DNA of 64,000 nt from Aselliscus stoliczkanus (Eukaryota > Chordata > Mammalia > Chiroptera > Hipposideridae), in the NCBI GenBank assembly GCA_033961575.1, contig CM066732.1:95843187-95907186 (forward strand), in the 5' to 3' direction. The position numbers and the translations under genes are program-made. Shown here piece after piece: positions 1 through 12,800 of the stretch. A model generated the notes under the pieces. The model was given only the letters and a program-made list of their open reading frames with translations. It was not told where the DNA came from and searched no databases. The stretch's first letter is position 1. The number at the start of each line of letters is the position of its first letter.

Positions 1-754
1 AGTCAACTGGGTAAACACATTTTGTTCTCATTTACTCAGACCAACAAGGACCACTTAATTTTTTTAAGAATTCACCTTTAGAGTGTTTTAGGAACATTTT
101 TTAAAATTTTTATCACTAATATATATAGGGTGCTCATGTAAGGTCTCATGCAAGCTACCTGAACTTCCAGTGCTTCACAAAACTCATTTTTTCAAAGTAT
201 GTCAGCAAATTAACAACTTACAGTATAAGAAACTCCTTAAGGACTTTTCTAATAGCAGATGTCCCTTCATATCTATGTAAACACCTCATAATTCTCTTAA
301 TATTCAATAAGGTCAAGAGTACTGATAAACCAGGTCAAAAATGTTCACAGTAGAAACAAATCCTAATATAGACAGAAATAACAAAAATTACTCCTTTAAT
401 ATTTTCAGTTTTTATCACAGGAAAAAAGGCTTACCCCATTCCACAAAGAATATGAGTTAACTCAGATAGGAATTTTTTAGGATCTGTGTGGAAAATGAGG
501 ATTCTGTAAGCCAAAATGTGGTGTTTTATAACTGCCTGTTCTGCTTTAATTAGTCAACAATACAGCAACATCACCTGATTTCGCCCTTTTTTGACTCTTT
601 GAACATAATAAAGGACATGATGATTGTGTAAGAGGAAAAAACTCCTTCCCCTCATCCTTCCATGTATACTACAAGAAAAATTCTACACATAAAAGAAAAC
701 CTGCAATTATGTGGTTGCCTACACTTATAGAAGAAAGCTCATAAAAGTACTCAC
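1..754. other. INO80 intron 18, start of window
   Basis: AT-rich intronic sequence; no exon, RNA gene or clear repeat recognised by eye. Confidence 0.6.
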
Positions 755-872
755 TCTCATCAATGGTGGATTTGTTTTCGGCATGGCTCTCAATGTCCTT
801 GGAAAACCATTCATTGAATTCCTCATGTGAATCAAATAACGTTGGCATAATAAAATGCAGCAGAGCCCAGAG
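755..872 (-). CDS. INO80: INO80 exon 18 (residues 701-740)
   Basis: Acceptor TTTGTTTCCAG, donor GATGAGA|GTGAGT. Codes for [19 protein letters not shown] then [15 protein letters not shown]. The ATPase-lobe brace continues in exons beyond base 1. 118 nt, ends in phase 1. Confidence 0.96.
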
Positions 873-3800
873 CTGGAAACAAAGGAAAAGTGAAGTAGCT
901 GTAGGGCAACAAAATGACAGTGTGTGAGGATATAATGAGGGTATGGAGAGTAAACGTTGCAGGTATGTGTGTATGTCTGAGTCTAGGTGCACGTGCCTGT
1001 ATGAGTGAATGAGACAGACAAATAGAAAGAGTGTGTAAGCACATGCCTCATCAACCAACTCTAATTTTATAAAATGCTGTAGGAAAATGTGATTATTTTC
1101 AATTAATTTCAAACTAAAAGTATGAAAGTGCAAGTACTACTCTGATTTTGCAGTGGGATAGTTTTAAAGATCTTATATATTTAAAAAACCCATTCCAAAA
1201 TTAAATACAATCTGAGGAAGCATAACTTGGTAATAACTAGATCAGGGGTCAGCCAAGTCTGGACTGCCATCTATTTTTATAAATAAAGTTTTATCGGAAC
1301 ACAGCCATACCTATTATGTATAGTTAGGGCTGCTTTCACATTACAACGGCAAGGTTAAATGGTTTTGACAGTTTACTGTATGGCCTGTGAAATCTAAAAT
1401 CTGTACTATCTGGCTCTTTACAGAAAATTTTCAGACCCCTGTTGTAGATGATCAATTATCTTTTCTAAAGGAAAAATTTACCTCCTTTCAGTGTTGAAGA
1501 ATATTATCTTTCATTCTAGCATAAAAACATCTGAGCATTAGATGGGTAGCATTCCTAATGTGGCCACTATTTATTACATAAATGCAAATAAATAAAGGGA
1601 TTTATTTGCCTTAAGCCAGAGAATAAGAAAATAGGAACGATGCCCAAAAAAACCACCCCACTTAGGGCAAGCTATATTCAAAATTTTCCTTTGATGTGGG
1701 GATTATAATTTGTACAGAGCATTAACACTCCAGGTGGGCATGCGTAAAGAATTCTGTCCTGGAGACACACTGTAATGCAGACATAAAACTAAGACCTTGA
1801 CTCGTGCCTACCTCTGCCATGGTGTTCTGAATGGGCGTCCCCGTTAGCAAAAGCCGGTTCCGGCACTGGAATTGCAACAGGATCTTCCAACGAACGCTGT
1901 CCAATAAGATGAATTACAAATTCCAAGTTAGCAGTAAATCTTTCTTCATTGTACCAAGATCCCATATTACTAAAAATCCTTTCCAAATAGCAACTCAGAT
2001 TCAAGTACTCCATCATATATACAATTGAAAAATATTATTCAACAAAGCTACAGACAGGAAATTTCAGAGGAATTGACTACTTTATAATGAAAATATGGTA
2101 TTAGGGTTTAGGAAAAGAAAGCCTCAAGTAGGCAGAGTAGGATCCTTTCTGCCTTGATAAAGTTATCTTTGTGTTGACACAAACTGTTTCATTATAAGGT
2201 ACTTATCTGTGCTTCCAGTGGAGAAAAGGGAAGGGTATGAGAAAAAAACACAAAGTAAGCCTATGGCTATGAGCATATCCTACTTCAAAAGAGTGCAAAT
2301 AAAGTAATGCCTTTCAGAGGATGGAAAGTACCATGGAAAATACCATCCTGCCAGTTAACACAAACCTTTAATAGTCCTACGTGCTCACCAAGTTAACAAA
2401 AATGCATCAAACCCAAGGTTTACTACCACGGAGTAACACTATATAGCTAAGAATTCATTTCCATTCAGTTTGGGACCTTAAAAGTATTAGAATATTTTAA
2501 ACATATAACTTCCAATAAAAGGAGTCTTGGGGATCTAATAACTACCAAGAGACTAGGATAACTTGCAAAAAGCAGACAAAGCCTACAATTCACATAATAT
2601 AACATTCTACTTACTACTAAGACCTAAAATAATCCTTCAAGGAAAGGGCAGATGCCCCTTCCTCCACAGAAATTTTCCTTGAAGAACAAAGATCTATTAA
2701 AGTGTCATAATTATTAAGGCTAGAAATTGGGAAAAATCCTTACATTCTACAAATTAATATTTATGTTCCCTGAAAAATGGATAAGGGAATTTCTGCCTTC
2801 TGGTCAGACATTTGGCTTATGGAGAGATCACAATACACCATGTTCTGATCTTTATTCATCTGTGTGTATATATCACACAGATACAGCTGACCCCTGAACA
2901 ACCTGGATTTGAACTGCATGGGTCTACTTACACATGGAGTTTTTTCAATAAATATAGTATATATATTTTCTCTCCCTTATGATTTTCTTAAGTAACATTT
3001 TCTTTTCTCTAGCTTACTTTATTATAAAAATACAGTATATAATATATATAACATACAACATAAGCATTATATTGTAAGCTCATGCTGTCAGTAAGATTTC
3101 TGGTCAACAGTAAGCTACTTTAGTTTTTGCAGGGTCAAAAGTTATATGTAGACTTTTTTTTAAAGATTGTATTGGGGAATTGGGGGAGGAGAATAGCATT
3201 GGGGAATCTGGGAAGGGAAACAGACAAGTTGCTGTCCTTTTGTTCTTCAGTCTAGTTGTGGAGGACGTTGCTTCACTGGCCCGTGTTGGTATTATCAAGG
3301 CACTCTTCCCAGGTAAGGAAGTCACTCACTGGCCATTGGATGGCCGCTCATGGCGGCTCACGGCAGCCCATGGCTAGTCCCACTGCAGCCTACGCTGTGG
3401 CTGGTGACTCACGGCAGCCCAGCTCCAGGTCGAGCTGTTGTTCACCATCTTAGCTGTAGAGGGAGCAGCATTACTGGCCCTCGTGTGGGATCCGAACCAG
3501 CAGCCCTGCTGTTCAGAGTTGGCGCTCCCAAGCCAACTCTTAACCAACTCGCCACTCAGCCGGCCCAATATATATATGCAGACTTTCGACTACAGAAGTG
3601 TCCGGTGAAGGGTCGGGGTTGGCACTGTAATCACCACGGTGTTCAAGGGTCAACGGAATATCACATATCTATATATCCTTAGTACATGGAGTTTGGTTTC
3701 TGGTACTCATATTACCTGGAACTACTCTTGAGTGCCTGAGCCTCGTCCAATACCATGTACTGCCACTTGACCCGCTGGAAATACTTTACGTCCTGCACCA

Positions 3801-6800
3801 CCAGCTGGTAGCTGGTGATAACCACATGGAAGGGGGCATCCTGAGTATAAAGCGTCTTCTGTAAATATAAGAGGGGAAAGGTGAAAAGAGATACTTAACA
3901 ATTCATAATAAGATACTGAGAAATGGACTGTATTTTCTAAGACCAAGAAGTTTATGATAGCCCTAAAGATGTATTTCTCTCATGTGGCAGATATACAGTG
4001 AATTAAACCATAACTGTTTTTAAAGTAGTCACTATAACCACAAATCATGTTAAAAACTAGTTTTCAGCGTATTAAAAAGTTCTTAATCCTAAATTTCAAA
4101 TCCAGCTGATTGTCTATAATGAGAAAAGCATTGTAAAAGAAAAAAATTGCACTTGCATATTGCCCAGAAATATATAAGATTTCCTACATGAGAAATTACT
4201 CAAATAAATTGGAGAAATAATGATTGCACATGTAGGAGATGTGATCAGAAAATACTATGAATGCTGCTGCCAAGTGCCACACAATGGAAAGGCAGGGATC
4301 TTCAATAATGGAAGTGGTGCATCGAATCTTAGTAACAGTGTGTGACAAGTTTCAACTTGTTCAGTGCAGTCAGTCAGGTTGACTACAGCTGAGAGAAAGT
4401 GTGTTTTAAAGTGTGCCGTAAATCATGGATCATGAACAATGTATTAACATGAAATGGGCAAACGGTTTCATCCTCTATCATGACAATGCTGTATCACACA
4501 TCACTTCTAATATGGTAATTTCTGTCAAATAAAACCATTTGTATCCTCATCCACCTTATTCACCGGATCTGGCATTGTGCAACGTCTGGCTCTTTGCCAA
4601 AGTCAAAATGACCATGAAAGTAAATGGTTTTTTTTTTTTTTTAGCTGAGCCATCTTGCCACATGTTGGCAGCTCAGCGGCAGCTCAGCTCGGGCTAGGCA
4701 TTGAACTGCTGTTGCTCAGAACTCAGCTTGCACTCTTGAGCAAGCTCTTAACCAACTGAGCCAACTGAGCCGAAAGTAAAAGTTTTGAATCGATTCAGAA
4801 CACAGAAAGCCACAACAGTGCAACTAAAAACACTCACGAAAGAGTACTTCCAGAACTGCTTCAGAAAGTGGCAAGAATGGTGGGATAGGTGTGTTCGAAG
4901 CGATGGGGGTTATTTTGAGGGGGACTACTGGCAATGTGTCTTTTACTGTAATAAATTTTTAATTTAAACATTCACCATATTTTTTGATCACACCGTGTGT
5001 GCGCGCGCGCGCGCACAGTAAACTAAAAGTTACCTGACTCCAGAACCTCCTGATGACTTTTCTATCATGAGGATTTCCCCAATAAGGTAGCACCTGGAAA
5101 AAGAACCAATATGTAGATTATTATCTACTGATTAAAATTTTAAAGTGTCATCACAAATGTTATTCAGAATGTTTAAAAGCACCTAAAAAAAATTAAATAT
5201 AGTTCCTTTTCTGTCATTACCAAACTCAGTACTGGATTAGCACTCCTCCTTTTGACCAAATTAAAACAAATATACAAAATATTTGTTTGAAGGTATCAGA
5301 CAACTACATTGCAGTGGAAATTAGAGCCAAGATCCAGACAAGAAAGGAAGTCCAGAGATGAAATCCTGGCACCTGGTACATGGTGATCACTCCTGAAGGC
5401 GATCCTTTCTAAAAGTTCTAGTTGAGAGACTAAGAAACTGAGCAGAGTTGTTTTTTTTGTTTTGTTTTGTTTTAAGAGATGTATGGCCCACAGAACAAAA
5501 ACTATAGTTCAAGGAGGAATTCTGATAACCACCAACGTCCCCAGCCTTAAATTAGGATCAAAAGAACACATACACACTGGTAGTAAAGATATACTACACA
5601 CAGACTTGCCTGAACAGGCAGAGTCATCCCTCAGTATCTGCAGATTTGTTCCAGGATCCCCTGATACCAAAACCCATGGATGTTAAAGTCCCTCTATAAA
5701 ATAGTGTAGTATTTGCATATAACTTATCCATATCCTCCTGATATTTTAATTCATCTGTAGATTACTTATAATACCTAATACAATGTAAATAATTGTTATA
5801 CTATAGTGTTTAAGGGACAATGACAAGCAAAAAAATCTGTACAAGTTCAGTGCAGACACAGTACACATCAGCAATAATGTAACTCCCTCCCTCCAAATAT
5901 TTTCCATCTGTGGTTGGCTGAACCGCTGGATGCAGAACCCTCAGATACAGAGGGCCAAGTGTACTGAATTTCAGCTTCAAATCATCTCAATTCCTGACTA
6001 AATGAAGAGGATTTTGGATTATACTATCCCAGGGAAAAAAATTACTAGTGGCAAGAAACTAAAACAAAACCTAAAACACAGAAATCCTCTCTCTGGAATA
6101 AGAAAACAGTATCTAGAACCCAGTTACCTCTAGAATTTTTCTTACACAATGTCTGGAATACAATAAAAAAAAAAAAGAGCCACAGGAGATCTAGATAATA
6201 AAAATATCAGAAACAGACTTTTGAAAAGATTTCACCGATGGGTTTAATGACAGATTAGATGCAAAGCTGAAGAGAAAATTAGTGAACTAGATGATAGAGC
6301 AGAAGAAAATATCCAGACTAAAGAACAGAGAAACAAAAGAATGCAAAATTCGGCCCTTTTTCTTTGATGCCTCTATGTGGCTTTCTTTCTTTTTTTATCC
6401 ATATAGGGCTCAAAGTGCGTCTTGAATCTATTAGCTTAATGTCTTTTGATGTTTTGAAAATTTTCAGCCAGACAGAAGCACAAATATGCAGAAAGGAATG
6501 AAGATCAAAGAAAACAAGTGAACATGCGAGTAATATGAATAAATCTAAATAAATTTAAAATATATAAATATAAATAATAAAATATCTTATGGAGATTAAG
6601 AGATAAAATATATTACTTTTGTAAAAGTCAAGGATATATGTTGATTCTCCTGGGTATCTACTGAATGCGAGTATCTACTAACATGAATGTATAATTGGCA
6701 AGCTAAGAGGGTAAAGAAAAAAAAAAAGTAGTAAGATCTAATCAATTCAAAGGGGCCCAAGAAAGGAGAGAAAAAGTAAAGTCGAACAGGTGAAAAGTAG

Positions 6801-9800
6801 AAAGCAAACAGCAAGGCAGGAGATTTAAACTCCATATAACAATAATCACATTAAAAGCAGGCACGGGGGTGACGAGTGAGCTCAGATGGTTAGAGCGTAG
6901 TGCTGATAACACCAAGGTTTCCAGTTCAATGCCCACATGGGTCACTATGAGTTGTGCCCTTCTTAAGAGTCAACTATGCCATTGCCGCATGAAAGCAATG
7001 TGTAACCAATGACCATGGCTGTTCCCCCCACCAATAAAGTTAAATACAAACAGAAAAAACCAGTAAGCACAAATATTCCAAATAAAAGGCAAGAATGTAA
7101 AGATAGAGAATGGTTAAAAGTGAAAGAAGAAAAAGATACCATGTAAAAACTAACCAAAGAAATCTAATCTGTCTAATATTAGAGAAAATAGGTTTTCAGA
7201 CAAAACCTTAAAATGGCAAATAGAATGGGAGTGATTATAAATGGAAGATTTACTATAAACATGTTGTTAGAGAGAGAAATCTTAAAGAGGCGAATTTCAT
7301 AATAATAAAATATCTGATTCAACAAGATTACAAAATAATTATAAATTTGTGTATATGTCATAGCCTCAAAATATATAAAGCAAAAATTGATAAAAGAAAA
7401 CAGAAATAGATAAATACATGATTGTGCGAAATTTTAACATACCTCTTTCAGTCAATAATAGGATAGGCAGACAAAAAAATAAATCAGTAAAGATACAAAT
7501 GGACTGAACAAGTTAACTAACTTGACCAAATCAACATATACACAACATTAAACTCAACAACTGCAGAATCCCTATCATTTTCAAACATACATAGGACATT
7601 TATAAAAACTGACCACATGCTGGGCCACAAAAACAAAGTTCAACAAATTTCAAAGCATTAAAATCATAAAAAGCACATGCTTTGTTATCACAGTGGATTT
7701 AAGCTACAAATTAAAAAAAAAAAGTGTACCTAGAAAACCATCCTTTGGAAATTAAGAACCACGCTATTTTTTAATTTTTTTTTTAAGAACCACACTTTTA
7801 TTTCTTTTATTTTTTTATATTTTTGAGGGCAGTGTCACTGGCCCTCATATGTGGGACTGAACCAGGGCCGCTGGTTTCCAAAGCCAGCACTTAACCACTG
7901 CGCCACTCAGCCGGCTCAAGAACCACACTTTTAAATAACTTATGAGTCAAATAAGAACTTGTAGCAGAAACTACAAATTAGAAGATAATGAAAATGTGAC
8001 CCATCAAACCTTTGGACATCTATAGCCATGTTTAGAAGGCAATTAATACCCTTAAATACACATATTAGAAAAAGCTGAAAATCAACAATCCACCTCAAGC
8101 TGTTAGAAAAATTTCCAAGTTTACCAATAAAGAAGACAAGAATAAAAGAGCATAAAAAATTAAATGTAAAACGTATCAAATAGACAATTTAAAAGATGGA
8201 AAATGGTACATTAACAATAGAAAAAAATGTAAATCATATTTTATGGGAAAAAGGAAGTCAGAGACACTCATCATACTAGAACCATAAAATGACTATTACT
8301 CCGATACTTACCAATTAAAATGAACTTTCAGATGTTATCATCACAGACCTAAGTATTTTTTAATGTAATCTATAAACCTGAGCAGAGTCTCTATGTAATT
8401 ATGTTCTGTAGGGAAGTGAAAACATCTCTAATAATCTAAAAGAGTAATGGCAATAAAAACAATGAACCAATAGAGCAGAGGTCATCAAACCTTTTCTGTA
8501 AAGGGCCAGTTAGTAAATATTTCGGCTTTGTAGGCCATACAGTCTCTGTCACAACTACTCAATTCTGCTGTTGTAGTGAGAATGCAGCCATAAATATTAA
8601 ATAAAACAGCATGGCTGTGTTCCAATATATGTGTATTTAAATTTCATATGTCATTTGTTATAAAATATTTTTAATCAACCATTTAAAAATGTAAAAACTA
8701 TTCTCAAGTGTGCAAGCTGTACAAAAAACACGTGGTAAATTCCTCAATAAGTTAAATACAGAAAGACTTAGCAATTCCGTTCCTAGGTATATACCCAAAA
8801 GAACTGAAAAACAGGACAGGTGTTCAAACAAAATCCTGTACATGAATGTTCATAGAAGTGCTATAAACAATAGCCAAAAGGTGGAAACAGCCCAAATATC
8901 CATCAGTAGATGAATGGATAAACAAAACATGGTATATCCAGAAATATTACTCAGTCAAAAAAAGGCATGAAATGCTGATACATCCTACAACATAGATGTA
9001 CCTTGAAAACATTATGCTAAGTGAAAAGAAGAAGCCAGACGTTAAGATTCCATATATTGTATGATTCCAGTTACATGAAATATCCAGAATAAGCAAATCC
9101 AGGGAGACAGAAAGATTTGTGGTAGCCAGGGTACAGAGGGTAAGGGGAATTGCGGAGTGACTGTATAGGGAGAAGGTTTCTGTTTGGGATGATGAAAAGA
9201 TGCTGCAACCAGATACCAGTAATCATTACACCATAATATAAATGTACTTAATGCAACTATACTGTACACTTTATTTTTTTTTATTTTTTTTATTTTTTTT
9301 GAGGGCAGTGTCACTGGCCCTCACAAGCCAGCACTCAATCACCACGCCACTTGGCCAGCCCTATACTGTACACTTTACATTGGTACACTTCATGTTGTGT
9401 TTTTTAACACAATTTAAAAAAAATTGGGACAAACAAGTGGCAACCGGAATTGGCCCAAAGGCTATATTTTACTGACCCACAAAACTACAGTATAAAAAGG
9501 AAGCTCAACTGGGCCGGCCGAGTGGTGCGGTGGTTAAGCGCTGGCCCCGGTTTGAGTCCCACATTTGAGGGCCTGTGACACTGCCCTCAAAAAAACAAAC
9601 AACAACAACAACAAAAACACAAAAAAAAGAAGCTCAACATGCAAACGAAAACTCAGTTTCAGGTATAGGTATAAAGTCAGAGAAGTAACAATGACATAGT
9701 AGTACCATATTGCCATCTATCGGCCAATGAAGGAAATACTGAAAATTTGAGTGGTTTCATGTAAAATTTTAAGACTGAATTTCTCAGCTTCCTGATTGTT

Positions 9801-12800
9801 TAACAATTACTGAATAACACCAGCAACAAAAGCAGAAAAAAGATGGAGCTCCACATTCCATATGGCAAACAACTCCATAGAAAATATTCAACAAATTGCC
9901 TTCGATGATTTCATCTTCTTATAAAGTTAAAAATGAGTCAGCCAAGTTAAAAACTATACACCTCAAGTGCCTTGTAAAGTTTCTAAATCTACAGTTCAGC
10001 CACAAAGGTGGGGCCACACCCACAAAGGTGCCCCAAAGTAGAATATCCCAGAAACTTCTCTATTCCTTACAAAGCACAGGACAGAAAAAGCGCCTGCCTT
10101 CCATCTCCACCCTATCCTGTGTGCCCATTAAATTACGTGGGACCCATGATTATTATGGAGACCCAAATCAGAGATCATGTCAATATGTCGATACTTAATC
10201 TCCATAAAATCCTCCTTGCTGTACAAATTCATTATTATTATATCCCTTTAGGGACTTAACACATATTTAACTCATTTCCCCCTATCTTTTACTTGCAAAC
10301 AATATCATAAATCCTACCCATTCTCTTACATCCCAACAACTTTCCATAATGAAACCCCTGCTTAAATCTTGTCCATGTCTTGCCCAACATCATGCAACAT
10401 ATTTCCCTACTGATCACTTCCTACTTCAACCTCAATTCTTTTCCTCTGAATTCGTTAAAATCAACATTCACATTATTTACCTTAGACATTAATAATCTGG
10501 ATCAAGACTAAAGACCTGGCTTTGGAGGATCAAGAAATGAATTACTTATGAATATATCTGGGGGTGGGGAGGAACGATGATAATGCCATAAATTACAGGA
10601 TATGTGTCCTGATGATGATTTGTTAAAATCTACATTAAGCTAGCAAGGTAGATGTTTTTCTATTATGGTAGTTTCACCAAGTGTGTCAAGTCATGTGGCC
10701 AACGTAGCAAATCACTCAAGTTAGACTCTGGTTTTCTCACTTATAACACAAGGATGTAATATGCTCTCTTATTGCTCCTCTCAGTAATTTTTATAGGGAA
10801 TGTATGCAGGTTATTTTGAAAAACATTCAAGAAATTAAAAACTATTATAAGCAATTAGATGAGTAAGGCAGGAAAAAAAAAGAGTTTATTTGAAAGAGCA
10901 ACAGAACTTTTTGTTGGATTAATTTTTACCTTGAATTTAGGAACAAATCTAGTAAACTCCTGATGCCAATTGTTAAGTGTAGAAGCAGGTGAGATTATTA
11001 AGAAAGGCCCCCAAATGTTCTCTCTCTGCAACAGAAAAACTGGGTTAGCCAACGGCAGGAAAACTGAAGTTACTTAATTCAAAATTACAATCAACAATAC
11101 AAGTAGTTTAAGAATAGGAAATACATTATAACAAGGGAAATGGTGCCTATCTACCTATCACATCTGTACAATCAAAAATACCCAGCAATTACTGCCTCCT
11201 CCCCCACCTCTTATAGGTCCTAATTTATATCATTCACAAAGCACTTACAACATACTGACTTGTATGTGTTGCTTTCCCCTATACTACATGATCATAACAA
11301 TTTTACTATTATTTAATGGATATAGAGCTTTTGCTTTTACACATATTTCCTCATTTGATTCTCACAAAATTCCTTTAAGGCAGATAATATCCCACTTTGC
11401 AGAAGTAGAAACAGCCTCACAGAGTTAAAGTCAGGTCAATGAGGTTAAGTGAATTGCCCGGTTTACACAGCTAGTAAGTGTAGAGTTGAGATGTGAACTC
11501 TCTGACTTAACTATAATATCAATATCTTTCAACTGGGGGTTCTCAACTTGGGGCGGGGGCAGTGTGGGGTAGGCTTCCAAACCACATATGCTCAAAAACT
11601 GTCCTAGTCTTCTTGAAAATCAAACTGTTTCACCATATTGTGTTAGCTGGTGAAGGCCTGAAGGCAAAGAGCAACTCCTACTGTCTTGGCATGTTACAGG
11701 GCCTGATATAGTAATTCATAATGGCTGATTCTCAGTAGAAAATGACCTAGGATCTAAAGAAAGGAAAACAGAAAGACTGCATCCAACCCACCTCAGCCAG
11801 ATGCGCCAGGAGGGCAATGCTCTGTACTGTTTTACCAAGGCCCATTTCATCTGCAAGAATGCCATTAATACCCTGGGGGAAAAAAAACATATGGTCAACA
11901 CCTCTCACATTCCATCATACAGGGTTCAACCTACTGCCCAAAATAACTAACCAAAATGTTAGACTTGTTCAAACAAAACTGACTAGAGATACCCAGCTTC
12001 AGCACTACTACTCAATAATTCCTTTGCCAACTCCAGAGCTACAACTGTGAATCATGGTATGTATAATACATGAGACAAACAGGCCAAAGCCAGTTTTTCA
12101 GCTAATCTAATTCAGGCACAAAAGTAAACAATCAGGTTCACCAAGATCACCTAAGACAAACTATATACATGATACAAATATTCCCCAATAAAATCACCAG
12201 GTTAAAAATACAGAGACATCCTTCTGACTCTTAATCAAGGATAAAGCTTTTTAAAAGGAATGAAATCTAAAACATTATCTTGTGCTCATTTAACAATACA
12301 CTGAACCAATGACTTCAGAAAAATAGTTAACAAACGAAAGAGAGTGGGTACGAAATAGTTCTAAAATTCACCTGTTCATAGAGATTTGCCAACCAATTCA
12401 TGCCTTTTAGCTGATAACCTTTTAATTTGCCATTAAAAATTGTGGGCTGTGGAATATCCTCACCAGCCCGGATAGATGGGTTTGCTAGGCTGTAACTCTC
12501 CCCAAACCCACTGCCAGACTTGTTTGCTGCCCGTAGGGCAGCTGCTCGACTTTCTTTTGCATCTTCATCAAATGATCTTGTCTGGAAAAGAAAATATATT
12601 AGAAGAAAAATGTAAGAGGAAAAACATTAAATGCGAATAAAATTCATAATGACAACATATCTAATTTTGTGCTAACCAGAACAAAAGTTCTGATGAGATA
12701 ATCTGATAATACAGTGTATAATATATTAAAGTATATTACTAGTATTTTTAAATCAATTTAACAATTGTATTAAAAATACACTTTTGACACTAAGCCTTAT

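Noticed and set aside
1831..2028. Plus-strand frame over INO80 exon 17
   Set aside because: Antisense shadow of a conserved exon and its intron.
6865..6955. Functional tRNA-Ile gene
   Set aside because: Box B is decayed (TTCCAGTTCAATGCC), the acceptor stem does not pair, and a SINE tail follows.
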